NCBI RefSeq assembly: GCF_963259705.1
Contig: NC_081844.1
Location: forward strand, 42,411,341-42,475,340
Direction: 5' to 3'
DNA: 64,000 nucleotides
Origin: Myotis daubentonii
Taxonomy: Eukaryota; Chordata; Mammalia; Chiroptera; Vespertilionidae
Position numbers and translations under genes: made by a program. The notes under the pieces are model-generated. The model did not search any database, was not told the origin of the DNA, and saw only the letters and a program-made list of their open reading frames with translations. This document shows positions 45,105 to 56,001 of this stretch, in pieces (position 1 is the stretch's first letter; each line of letters starts with the position of its first letter).

Positions 45105-46580
45105 TTTTGTTTGTAACAAGAAATGCAGAAAATGTCTCAGTTACAAGATTCATCAAATTCAGTGATAAAGCAATAAAACTAAAACAGCAAACCACTTTTT
45201 CCTATATGTCTTAAAACAATGTTTACTTTGAAATTTCAAACTTTCAGGAAAATCTAGAGAATAAACTTTGCAAACAATCAGGTGTTTAGCCATCTATTTT
45301 TTGCAAAATTATATTGCAGAAGAGACTCCAATTTCCAATATTTTTTTATCCTCCTTTCCCTGAATCAAGGGCAAAATTGAGAATTACCTGTTCAATAATA
45401 TGCTGTGTTATTGCCTATCCTTTCTTTTCTGCCTATTCAAATGCTTTTCAATGAATAGTTGCATTAGCTGTAATCTTATTTCTATGGGATGAATAATGGA
45501 AGCGTGGAGAAGAGCAGGTCTTACCCAAAGTCATGCAGTGGTAAATCAGCATCCAAGCTGACCTTATTGCAGCTGGTACAATTAGTACAATTTCAAACCA
45601 AGACTCCACCAGATATTGTTTTCATAAGCAAAAGATAAGCCAATCACATCTTTAAGAAGATAGAAATCAGAAGAAAAAATGAAAATAAATGTTAGACAAT
45701 TCAAGAAGTGAGAAACAAATAAAATAAATAATAATTTTAATCATCTGTGCCAGAAAAAACATACTTTTATGTTCAAACATTTTTAGGAAATAATGTTCTC
45801 AATGACCTTTCATAAAATATGGAACTCCATACACAATAATTCTCTAGTTTCAAAAAAGTTTGTAGATCAATAATTTATAAAGCAATGTTTTCTATAGCAA
45901 GCCTGCTCCTCTTTACCTAGTTTCTCCCAGGACTCGAGATTTTACTTTTCTCTTTCATCCTAAATGAAAGTAGTAACTCTTATGGCTAATGTCCCAAGAT
46001 ATAAACTCTCAAATAAACAAACACAAACTGTGCAATACTGTGTGATTTATATCATTTTATAGGAAGCAAAATATTAATCTTATCTGACAATTTCTAGTAT
46101 ATTTTGGGCCATAAATTCTGCTATATTCATCCATTATTTTTTCTTCACAACTCTCTTTTCTTAAATAGAAAAATGGTGGTTTAAATAAATAAACCAGGTC
46201 TCCACAACCACAAATTTAAGTATTACCTGTCTCTTTAGAAATAGGATATTAAGATTGATCTAGTTCCTTCTATTCTTAGATTTTTTTCTTTTATACTTCC
46301 CAACTCTTACTATCCTCCAACACAACCAAGAATCAAATAAAACAGAAATAAATACATGTTCCAAGGGCATTTACCTGGGAATAGGTTTGTTCTCAGAAGG
46401 ACAAAGTGCATCACAGATCAAGTATTCCCCAAGGGCCCAATGAGAAATGAGCTTGCAAGTCACATAATAAGCACATTCACTCACATGTTCTTCCCATAAA
46501 TCGAAACAATAAGGAGGAAGGTCAAAACACCTCTGCTCCCCTGGGAAAGAGATGGTGCATTCTTATTAAGAAAAACCCAG
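45105..46580. other. No gene seen; AT-rich unique DNA
   Basis: About 1.5 kb of AT-rich sequence without recognised repeat or sustained frame. Confidence 0.45.
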
Positions 46581-46775
46581 TCTGGCCAGTGTGGCTCAGT
46601 GACTGAGTATTGACCTATGAACCAGGAGGTCAGGGTTTGGTTCCCGGGTTGCAGGCTCAATCCCCAGTAGGGGGCATACAGTAGGTAGCTGATAGATGTG
46701 TCTCTATCATCAATGTTTCTATCTCTCTCCCTCTCCCCTCCTCTCTAAAAAATCAATAAAAACATTTTATTTTTT
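46581..46775 (+). mobile_element. Ves SINE, internally shortened
   Basis: GGCCAGTGTGGCTCAGTGAC head, AACCAGGAGGTCAGGGTTTGG B-box region, GGTAGCTGATAGATGTG core, pyrimidine block and AATCAATAAAAACATTTTA tail. About 25 bp after the B box are missing. No clear target duplication is visible. Confidence 0.85.
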
Positions 46776-46974
46776 TAAAAAAAGCAAAACTGAGGCTTGT
46801 GATTTTGTCATTTGAGCATCTCACGAAAACTGGCATTTACATCATAGGATATTTACCACCATCCTATACTCCTAGCTCAAGGAAAAATCATGCAACAGGA
46901 TTTAGGCTAGAAAACCCTTCAGAGCTATAGATAGCAAAGCACAATGTTACCTAAAATTCTCAAATAAGTTGAAA

Positions 46975-47165
46975 ATCATAGCCATCATTTAGGGAGCATT
47001 GGCTATGTGCCAGGTACTTGGGGCTCATATGTGCTATATGCTCATCACAATCTACTGTCATTAACATGGTTTACAGATAACAAAAGTCAGGTTAAGGAGG
47101 GCTAAAGAATTTAGTCAAGAAAACCAATAAATGGCCAGGCCTGGATTCAAAGTCATATCCACTTT
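46975..47165 (+). repeat. MIR SINE
   Basis: TTAGGGAGCATTGGCTATGTGCC, AGGTACTTGGGGCTCATATG, GGTTTACAGATAACAAAAG and ATGGCCAGGCCTGGATTC are MIR blocks in order. Confidence 0.75.
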
Positions 47166-47167
47166 AG

Positions 47168-47955
47168 TCATTTGTTCCACAAATATTTGACAAGAGCCTG
47201 CTATGAGCTGGGCACTGACTGCTCAAGCTCCTGGGAACATAGCAGGAAGCTTACATTCGAATAGGGGGAAAAGACAACAAATATGTGTACATGACAGTGA
47301 CGGCGAACCTATGACACGCGTGTCAGAGGTGACATGCGAACTCATTTTTTTGGTTGATTTTTCTTTGTTAAATGGCATTTAAATATATAAAATAAATATC
47401 GAAAATGTAAGTCTTTGTTTTACTATGGTTGCAAATATCAAAAAATTTCTACATGTGACACGGCACCAGAGTTAAGTTAGGGTTTTTCTAAATGCTGACA
47501 CGCCAAGCTCAAAAGGTTCGCCATCACTGGTATATGTGTACATACAGACACAGATGTATAGTCAGGAAGTGAGGATTATCATAAAGGAAACTAAAACAGA
47601 CTGAGAAGACAGAGTGACAGAGCGAGGGGTGCAGTTTTGGATGAGGTATCCAGGGAAGGCTTCTGTGGGAAATGATGCCCGAACAGGAAATGAAGCAAAC
47701 GAAAAGGCCATGCAGATACCTGGGTAAATAAAGACCCTCCCAAGCAGAGGGAACATGAAAGCCAAGACTGTGAGGTAGTAGAGGGCGTAGTATGTTGAGG
47801 CAACAACAACAGCATAGTCTTGGGGCTCTCACAGTGAGCCAGAGGGAACAAGATGTGAGATAGGGCTGGAGGCAGAGCCAATGGAAAGATCTCTGGATCC
47901 TACTGTAAAGGGATAAGAAGCAGATGGGGGATTTTTGATCAGGGGATGAGATAAT
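47168..47955 (-). repeat. L2 LINE antisense, split by a hAT element
   Basis: The plus strand opens with TTCCACAAATATTTGACAAGAGCC, the L2 3' complement. It continues after the hAT with GGTATCCAGGGAAGGCTTC, GCAGAGGGAACATGAAAGCC and GGCTGGAGGCAGAGCC. Open frames on its minus strand (up to 102 codons) are remnants or shadows of L2 reverse-transcriptase coding and carry stops. Confidence 0.7.
47287..47537 (+). mobile_element. Non-autonomous hAT (235 bp)
   Basis: GTACATGA and GTATATGT (6 of 8) flank CAGTGACGGCGAACCTATGA ... AAAAGGTTCGCCATCACTG, near-perfect terminal inverted repeats. Subterminal ACACGCGTGTCAG and GCTGACACGCC continue the symmetry. The AT-rich middle is noncoding. Confidence 0.9.
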
Positions 47956-48404
47956 GTTTCACTCCAAAGCTACTAACCTCTCTGCAGTGAATGCTATCCT
48001 CAGAGGAGACAATTTCCCCTTTCACTTGCCCACAACCTGCTTCATTGACACCTGTCCTAGGACCCAAATTGCCCTAGCCTGTTTCCCCGACCACAGTCAT
48101 ACAGAGATGTGGTTGTTGATGGCTTGTTACTGTCATCCTTCCTTCTGCCTTAGGGAAACTTATGAGCCTTGTACCTCCCTCTGCTAAGGGCAACTTTCTG
48201 AACCCTCCCTAGAAAACACCAATCCAGGGGGATTAAAGACTAGAATAGATTTTCCAAGACGCAGCCCACTCCTCCCACTTCTCTGCATGTAAACATCCCC
48301 ACCGTTGTTGTGCTTTGATGTTTTCATCATGGAGCAGGATTAATTTGGATTCACAGTCCCAGCCACATCTTCCTGGACAAAGGACAATAGGAGCCCCAGT
48401 CACG
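47956..48404. other. No gene seen; unique DNA
   Basis: GC-balanced unique sequence; the 77-codon frame at 47,954-48,187 has no family pattern. Confidence 0.4.
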
Positions 48405-48637
48405 CTCTAGATCAGGGGTGGGCAAACTTTTTGACTCGAGGGCCACAATGGGTTCTTAAACTGGACCGGAAGGCCGGAACAAAAGCATGGATGGAGTGTT
48501 TGTGTGAACTAATATAAATTCAAAGTAAACATCATTACATAAAAGGGTAAGGTCTTTTTTTTTTTTTTTAGTTTTATTCATTTCAAACGGGCCGGATCCG
48601 GCCCGTGGGCCGTAGTTTGCCCACGGCTGCTCTAGAT
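48405..48637 (+). mobile_element. Non-autonomous hAT with perfect 8-bp duplication
   Basis: CTCTAGAT occurs exactly on both sides of CAGGGGTGGGCAAACTTTTT ... GGGCCGTAGTTTGCCCACGGCTG. The 8-bp site fits the CTCTAGAG-like preference of hAT elements in bats. The interior has a T14 tract, AAACGGGCCGGATCCGGCCC palindrome near the right end, and no coding sequence. Confidence 0.93.
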
Positions 48638-49044
48638 ACTTCTGGGAGCTGGAGAAACAGCAGTAAACAAGATAAAGTCGCTCTGCACCTGGAGCTTGCA
48701 TCCCATGTGTATCTACACAGCGATTCTCTATCAGGAAAGGGTGGGCAGGTCTTTGTAGTTTGAAGAAGTAAATGAAATAAAATATTTTCTTTGATTTTAG
48801 TTACAACATTCTTTTTATTTTAAAATATTAAATAACTTTAAAGGAGGGCATGTTTTATGTTCACCGGGGGGAAAAGGGCTTTAAAAGGCTAAAAATAGTG
48901 CAATAGAGGGCATTAATAATACTCGTATTTTTGTTATATATACACTGAAGCAGTCACTTTAAAGGGAGAATTTCAAATGATAAAATGGGGAAGGTGTCAT
49001 GAAACATGGACAGGGGAGATTATTTGAGAGCAAGCGAAGTCTCC

Positions 49045-49683
49045 TTAACACTAGAAAGACTGAAACTTAGTATATACCTATATTGCCCAAAAGCAGTCAA
49101 AATGACTGCATTGTGAAAGAATGATATCGGAGCACTCTTCACTTATGTTCCTTAGTTTTTCTAATAACTCACTTCTATTCGACATTTCTTTCATGAATTT
49201 AGGGCGCAAAAGAAATAAAATAAACAACTTATTAGAACAAATATCACTGCATAAAGATCCGAATAACAAGTACTAGTTTAGCTTATTGAGCAACTGCAAC
49301 TTATTAAGTATTGACAATTTATCATGTACTTGTATGTTATCATGTGACAGTAATCAAAAAAAAATGAAAACTGTTATTTCAATACAGAGCCGAACTGGTC
49401 ATATAAGAAATTTACTCAATTCAATAATAAGAGTCATTTGATTATTTAAAATTTCCCCAAGCAGTCAAAATGACTGCTTTTGGGCAATAAAGATAATATA
49501 TATATATATATATATACCGGAAATGAAGGAGGGGGGAGGTAACTACAATTATTAATAAACGCATTTATATGTTGTACAAAAAGTCACAAAATTCTAAGAC
49601 ATTGTGTCCTTATATACATAATTGTTTTTCTAATTGAAATTAAAAAGCAGTCAAAATGACTTCCTTGGGCAATCTAGTGTTAA
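49045..49683. mobile_element. piggyBac-like non-autonomous element (TTAA-flanked)
   Basis: TTAA at 49,045-49,048 and 49,680-49,683 flanks 631 bp with short termini CACTAG at both ends; the left end CACTAGAAAGACTG resembles the moth piggyBac terminus. An internal repeat, ATTGCCCAA followed by a GCAGTCA/TGACTGC motif, begins 27 nt after CACTAG on the left and directly after it on the right. A further inverted copy lies at 49,461-49,488. On the minus strand 49,269-49,078 is open for 63 codons and ends at the left terminus, but I recognise no transposase motif in it. A (TA)n tract (49,496-49,516) is internal. Confidence 0.72.
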
Positions 49684-50831
49684 ATCACCCACTGACTGCT
49701 CCATGTACTCAAAGGCTGGCCCCGTTCAAACAGAGGACTTGGGGTTCCTTCTATTTGTGCATCCCTGACTCAGTGGTTACACCTTCTGTTCTTACCAGTA
49801 CTGCTTTAATGTACTTTCCCAACCACAACCCATGGTAAGATGTTCCCATAAAGTTATATTCAGCCTCTTTTCTTTATTAAAAACTAATTCTAAGGGCAGG
49901 CAATCAAGACACCTGGTCCTGTATACTTATTCTTCAGAACACATAGAGCTATAGAGCAGAGGCCTCAAAACTACTGACTGGTCCATTTTTTCATCTCCTA
50001 CTTGTCAACTGGCCTGTGTGTGTGATATATAATATTCACATACATCAATTTTATATGTATGTATAAATATGTACATATCTACACACATTATATATGTGTG
50101 TGCCTATATCAATATATCATATTCAGTAACTGCTCATTTTCTTTATCAGCATAAGTTGTTTCTTATCAGAGCTAAAATTCTCCTTTATCTTTTGACAGCA
50201 CTTATGGCCATTATCCCCACAGACATTCACAACCACATCTTTCCGGACAAAGAACAATGCTCGAACCACTGTTTTCTAGGGTGGCAAGGTAACTCCTGGA
50301 TATTGATCTCCCCCTCCCCAATATTTTTACTTCCTTCCTTTCATAAAAACATTGTCAAAGAAGACTTCCCAATCTCTCAAGACCCTGGGGAGAGTGGAGG
50401 TGGAGGGGGTAACACTTGCCTTCAGAGGGGTGTTTGTGGAGAACCACCCTCCCCATGCTGATGCTGAGCTATCTTCTCAATGCCTCCCCCACTGTAGCTC
50501 CTGGGTCCAGGAGCATGCATCCCCCAGTCTACTCCCTAGAGAACTAAGCCCAAGAGGACGGCAGCACAAACGGTTAAAGATCAGACTGATGTCTGAGAAA
50601 GAGGCTTATTAGTCTGGGACATTTTTACCCTTCAGCTGTTGCATGTGGAAACAAATACACATTCCACACTCTCCCAGAACAGGTGAAGGAATTTCGTAAG
50701 CAACTGGTCAGCTGGGTGGCTTTACACTGACTTTCCCATCCGTTTGACATTTCTTTTCTTCCCTTCTCTTCTTTCTGGCAGCAAATTTCTAATCCTTATT
50801 GTTTTCTATGGCTCATATTTTCTACAAATAC
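49684..50831. other. No gene supported; unique DNA
   Basis: The 130-codon frame at 50,069-50,461 lacks recognisable domains, starts in an AT-dinucleotide stretch and is probably chance. No repeat is recognised. Confidence 0.4.
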
Positions 50832-50874
50832 AAATTTATTGAGGAACTGACTGCATGCTCTGTGCTTGCTGCTA

Positions 50875-51544
50875 TCCTATCTAATAATAGAGAAACATGG
50901 TAATTGACCATAACTTCACTACCCTTCCCATTGGCTAATCAGTGAGATATGCAAATTAACTGCCAACCAAGATGGCGGCCGGCAGCCAGGCAGCTGAGGC
51001 GAACAGGAGGCTAGCTTGCTCCAGTGACGAAGGAGGCCAAGGTTCCCCGCCTGCCGCTGCTGGGCTCTGAGCTCCAGATGCAACAATGTTGCAATTATAG
51101 AAGCTAAACAAACCCAGAAACCTGCTTTCAGCCGCCAGCGGGCTCAGAGCTTAGAGTGCCAGTGATGGCAACAGAGTTTCAATTACACAAGCTAAACAAA
51201 CCCAGATACCTGCTTTCAGCCAGCCACGGCCTCAGAGCTGGAGCTGTCTCTCAGCTTCAGTGACAGCTATAGAAGGTAAATAAATCCCAGAATTAAAAAA
51301 AAAAAAAAAAAAAAAGAGGCTGGGAGCTTCAGTCGCCCGCCAGCCTGAAAATGGCCCTCAGCCCCTCACCCAGACTGGCCAGGCACCCCAGTGGGGACCC
51401 CCACCCTGAAGGGGGTGTGACCAGCTGCTAACAGCCATCAGCCCATCATCCAAGCTGGCCAGGCACCCAACCAGGACCCCCACCCTGATCTGGGACACCC
51501 TTCAGGGCAAACCAGCCAGCCCCCACCCGTGCACCAGTCCTCTA
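50875..51544 (+). mobile_element. HeliBat-type Helitron (A type) with lost 3' CTAG
   Basis: TCCTATCTAATAATAGAG, AAACATGGTAATTGACC opens it after A, with CCAAGATGGCGGCCGGCAGC ~95 bp in. It ends GTGCACCAGTCCTCTA where CTAG is expected and runs directly into a second Helitron. An A21 tract lies at 51,295-51,315. Same family as 33,678-34,320. Confidence 0.86.
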
Positions 51545-52008
51545 TCTTATATAGTAAAAGGGTAATATGCAAACTGACCCTAACAGCAGAAAGACTGGGA
51601 ATGACTGGTCACTATGACACACACTGACCACGAGGGGGCAGACCCTCAATGCAGGAGCTACCCTCTGGTGGTCAGTCGCTCTCACAGCGGGGAGCTCTGC
51701 TCAGCCACAAGCCAGGCTGATGGCTGCCAGTACAGCGGTGGTGGTGGGAGCCTCTCCTGCCTCCTCAGCAGCGCTAAGGATGTCCGACTACAGCTTACAT
51801 CTGCTCCCCGCTGGCAAGTGGGCATCCCCCAAGGGCTGCTGGGCTGCCAGAGGGATGTCTGATTGCCAGCTTAGGCCCAATCCCCCGGGGAGCAGGCCTA
51901 AGCCAGCAAGTGGTCACCCCCAAGGGGTCCCAGACTGCGAGAGGGCACAGGCCGGGCTGAGGGGTCCCCTACCCCGAGTGCACATATTTTTGTGCACCGG
52001 GCCTCTAG
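51545..52008 (+). mobile_element. HeliBat-type Helitron (B type)
   Basis: TCTTATATAGTAAAAGGG, TAATATGCAAACTGACC opens it and TTTTTGTGCACCGGGCCTCTAG closes it. The terminal ~150 bp match 32,673-33,677. The interior CACTGACCACGAGGGGGCAG differs from that copy. Open frames across the GC-rich part are not genes. Confidence 0.87.
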
Positions 52009-52180
52009 TCTATATATATAAAAGGCTAATATGCTAAGTGTCCATCCAGGTAATGACATCACGTAGCAATGCCCGGCTTCCTCTCCCTAGCGACTAGCCT
52101 CCTTGGAGTTTCTTCTGCCCAGGAATACGACTTGCTACATAGCCAGGTGGAAACATTTTACACTGTAACCAAATGTCTGT
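52009..52180 (+). mobile_element. HeliBat-type Helitron (C type), 3' end decayed
   Basis: TCTATATATATAAAAGGC, TAATATGCTAAGTGTCC starts at the base after the previous CTAG, as in 29,870. No clear hairpin plus CTAG is found before MIR sequence resumes at ~52,181, so the 3' end is truncated or mutated. Confidence 0.65.
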
Positions 52181-52570
52181 GAAGCATTTTACTGTGCCTC
52201 ATCTTATTTGATCCTCACAGAAGTCCTGGAGTAGGTAGATAGGAGACTCAGTGAAATCCTATTTTATTTTCATTAGCCAGTACACAGAGATTTAGAAAGT
52301 TTAGAAACTTGACCCGACTGAAAAGAAGTAAGAAATGGTGGACCTTGAAAATGACTTCAGGTTTCCTCACTGTGCAGAATATAGTCAAACACTGCTGCAG
52401 TTAAATATTTTACCCTTTGTTCCCCCTGCATGAGCTATAATAATAATCTGCTTCATGTTGCTATTTACTGCTGTGTTGCTGACAATTACCTGAAAAAGAA
52501 GTTGGGGTGCTTCACTGGGCTGGAAAAAGTTTAGCTAAATCAGAAAGCAGGTCTAATTAAGCAAGTTTAT

Positions 52571-52784
52571 TCTATATCTATAAAAGGCTAAGTTGACTCA
52601 CGCAAGCACGATACATATAAAGCTCTTATTGGCACCAATCACATGTGTGTGTTTCAACCTGTCATTGTCGATGATGAATTTGGTTGACTCTTCCATTATA
52701 GAGAAAGTGCAAACAGCAATATTAAAATATTTCTTCTAATTAATTTCCTTTCAGTGTACACAAATTCATGCACTAGGTCTCTAG
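52571..52784 (+). mobile_element. HeliBat-related Helitron, AT-rich type
   Basis: TCTATATCTATAAAAGGC, TAAGTTGACTCACGC opens it and CAAATTCATGCACTAGG, TCTCTAG closes it before T. The 214-bp interior is AT-rich and unlike the GC-rich copies. It may be an internal deletion of a longer, possibly autonomous, element. Confidence 0.78.
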
Positions 52785-54045
52785 TGTGACTATACAAGGT
52801 ATTTACCAAAGATAGAGTCCAAGATTTGGAAGTGCTTATGTTCTAAGTGGAGAACAAAAACAGGTAAGAAACGTACAGAATCTGTGCAATAGTGACACAA
52901 AGGAGATCAAAAGTGTGGGTTGGAAGGCTTTGGGGAGGATAGAGACCTACATTGGACTTGCAAGGGTTGTAGGGGTTTTTGTACAGGAGTGAGTATCTCC
53001 AGAGGCCATTCCCAGTGAGGCAAGAGTTAGGCATGAGCAAGATGAGTGGGAAGGTTGGTGAGCAGACTTGTCTGATTCCATCAGAGGTTACTGCATCAAC
53101 ATTCGTGGGTGTGTATGTGTAATATTTGCAATCCTTAAATATTCTTTTTACTTCTCTCTCTCTCAGGAGTAGATAAATGGAAAAACACAATGCAAGATTC
53201 ATATTTTTTAAGGAAGAGCTGGAATAATTTAATATGGAAGACATCCCAAACCACTACTATCACTCTCCCAGAGAAAAAAAGAACACAGAGACTCCACAAA
53301 GGACCCAGCAGTGTGTTTTAAAAAGCCTTATATACACCTACCTGGGCCTGTATTTGTGGATGTCACTCTGCACACGAAACAAGAGGAAATTCTCAAGATG
53401 CTAATATTACTCCTCTCTCTTCTCTTTTTCCACTTTACTGGAGAATATGTTTCCCCTCTGAGCCTGCTCCTGCTTTCTGTTCTTGTATACTACTCATTCC
53501 TATAGCATTTCAGTGAATATGCATAAAGTCTGAATCATAAGACTAAAATGAGCACCATTGCAAGATCTGAATGTGCCAAGGAGATTCACAGCCAGGATAT
53601 GTAGGTTGAGCTGAAAGCAAGAACTAGGGTTCTTTTGTGATTCTGTGTAACACCTACATTCTCTCACCTTTATAATGGATTACTGTGTTTCTCTGGGCTC
53701 CCTGACTCACTTGTCCTTGCATATAGATAGAAGTTTGTTAATTTGTAATGGAATTTTTAAGGGGTATGGATTTGGAAACCCAAAACAATAAGAAACCTCT
53801 AAAATGCTATAGTTTCCTGAAGGAGAGAGCAGCTGTCCCTCAAATATTTTATTCTAAAATCAGTAGCACCAAATTGATTTTAGCAACTTTATTTTACTCA
53901 CAGATGACGACTGGCTTGACCTCAGCTCATGTCTCTGTCACTGTAATCAGTTCTAGGCTGAGAGAGGAAGAATTATGCTTGATAGGTAATTTTAAAAATT
54001 ACAGGAAATAGCATTTGGTCTTTTTGAGGGTGAACTACAGTTTTT
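52785..54045. other. No gene supported; unique DNA
   Basis: The 133-codon minus-strand frame at 53,244-52,843 shows no domain, and sequence around it has no recognised repeat. Confidence 0.4.
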
Positions 54046-55295
54046 AAAAGATAATCTATTGAGAGACAAAAATCACATAATCATATCAATTGATGCAGAA
54101 AGGCATTTGAAAAAGTCTGACACCCTTTTCTGATAAAAACACTCAGCAAAGTGGGACTAGAGGGATCATAACTCAATATAATAAAAGCCTTATATGACAA
54201 ACCTACAGTCAACATCATACTCAATGGGCAAAAACTAAAACCATTTCCCCTAAGAAAAAGAACAAGACAGGGATGCCTGCTTTCACCACTCCTGTTCAAC
54301 ATAGTACTGGAAGTGCTAGCCACAGTGATCAGAGAAGAAGAAGAAATAAAAGGCATCCAAATTGGAAAATAAGAAGTAAAATTGGCAATATTTGCAGATG
54401 ACATGATATTATACATAGAAAACCATAAAGACTACATCAAAAAATCATTAGACTTAATAAATGAATTTGGCAATGTAGCAGGATACAAAATTAACGCCAA
54501 GAAATCTATGGGATTTTTATACTCCAATAGTGAACTTACAGAAAGAGAGATTTAAAAAACAATCCTATTTACTATTGCACCAAAAAAAAAGGAAGATACC
54601 TAGGAATAAACTTAACTAAGAAGGTAAAAGACCTATACTCAGAAAACTACAGGACACTGAAAAAAGAGATAGAGGAAGACATAAACAGATGGAAGAACAT
54701 ACCATGTTCATGGATTGGTAGAATGAATATCATTAAAATGTCCATACTACCCAAAGCAATCTATACATTCAATGCACTCCCCATTAAAATACCAATGGCC
54801 TATTTCACAGACCTAGAACAAACACTCCAAAAATTCATCTGGAATAAAAAAAAGCCCCAAGTAGCTGCAGCAATCCTGAGGAAGAAGAACAAAGTAGGTG
54901 GAATCTCAATACAAGATATCAAGCTGTATTACAAAGCTACTGTTCTCAAAACTGCCTGGTACTGGCACAAGAAGAGACATATAGACCAATGGAATAGAAT
55001 AGAGAACCCAGAAATAGACCAAAACCACTATGCTCAATTAATATTTGACAAAGGAGGCAAGAGCATACAATGGAGTCAAGACAGTCTCTTCAATAAATGG
55101 TGTTGGGAAAACTGGACAGATACATGCAAAAAAATGAAACTAGACCACCAACTTACACTATAAACAAAAATAAACTCAAAATGGATAAAGGACTTAAACA
55201 TAAGATGGGAAACCATAAAAGTACTAGAGAAATCCACAGGCCGAAAAATCTTAGACATATGCCAAAGCAATATCTTCACCAATACAGTTCCGAGG

Positions 55296-55506
55296 CAGTG
55301 GTCAGCAAACTGCAGCTCATGAGCCACATGCGGCTCTTTGGCCCCTTGAGTGTGACTCTTCCACAAAATACCGACTTCTGCGCATGGGCCACGAAGTTTC
55401 AATCGCACTGTATGTGCGTGCCTGCACGTAGTATTTTGTGGAAGAGCCACATTCAAGGGGCCAAAGAGCCTCATGTGGCTCGCGAGCCGCAGTTTGCCGA
55501 CCACTG
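55296..55506 (+). mobile_element. Palindromic non-autonomous hAT MITE
   Basis: CAGTGGTCAGCAAACTGCAG ... CGCAGTTTGCCGACCACTG are long inverted ends. CTTCCACAAAATAC and GTATTTTGTGGAAG continue the symmetry inside, so most of the 211 bp can fold back. The right flank TCCTAGGG and the degraded left flank TTCCGAGG approximate an 8-bp duplication; other L1 copies have the uninterrupted site. Same family as 28,720-28,866. Confidence 0.92.
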
Positions 55507-56001
55507 TCCTAGGGCAATGGAAACTAAAGAGAAACTAATCAAATGGGACTACATCAAAATAAAAAGCTTCTGCACAGCAAAAGAAACCATCAACAAAACA
55601 ACAAGAAAGCCCACTGCATGGGAGAACATATTTGCCAATGTTATCTCCCATAAGGGTTTAATCTCCAACATTTACAGGGAACTCATACAACTTAACAAAA
55701 GGAAGATAAACAATCCAATCAAAAAATGGGCAACGGACCTAAACAGATACTTTTTGAAAGAGGACATAAGGAAGGTCAAGAGACATATGAAAACATACTC
55801 AAAGTCACTAATCATCTGAGAGATTCAAATCAAAACAACGAGGTACCATCTCACATCTGTCAGAATGGCTATCATCGACAAACGACAAGTGCTGGCAAGG
55901 ATGTGGAGAAAAAGAAACCCTTGTGTACTGCTGATAGGAATGCAGACTGGTGCAGCCACTATGGAGAACAGTATGGAGTTTCCTCAAAAAACTAAAAATG
56001 G

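Larger units (their letters stand above)
50832..52395 (+). repeat. MIR SINE split by three Helitrons
   Basis: TTTATTGAGGAACTGACTGC, GCTCTGTGCTTGCTGCTA ends at 50,874. The expected continuation GAAGCATTTTAC, CTTATTTGATCCTCACAGAAG resumes at ~52,181. The ~1.3 kb between is Helitron DNA. Confidence 0.65.

Noticed and set aside
50069..50461. 130-codon plus-strand frame
   Set aside because: Starts in an AT-dinucleotide tract, mixed low-complexity composition, no domain or splice context.
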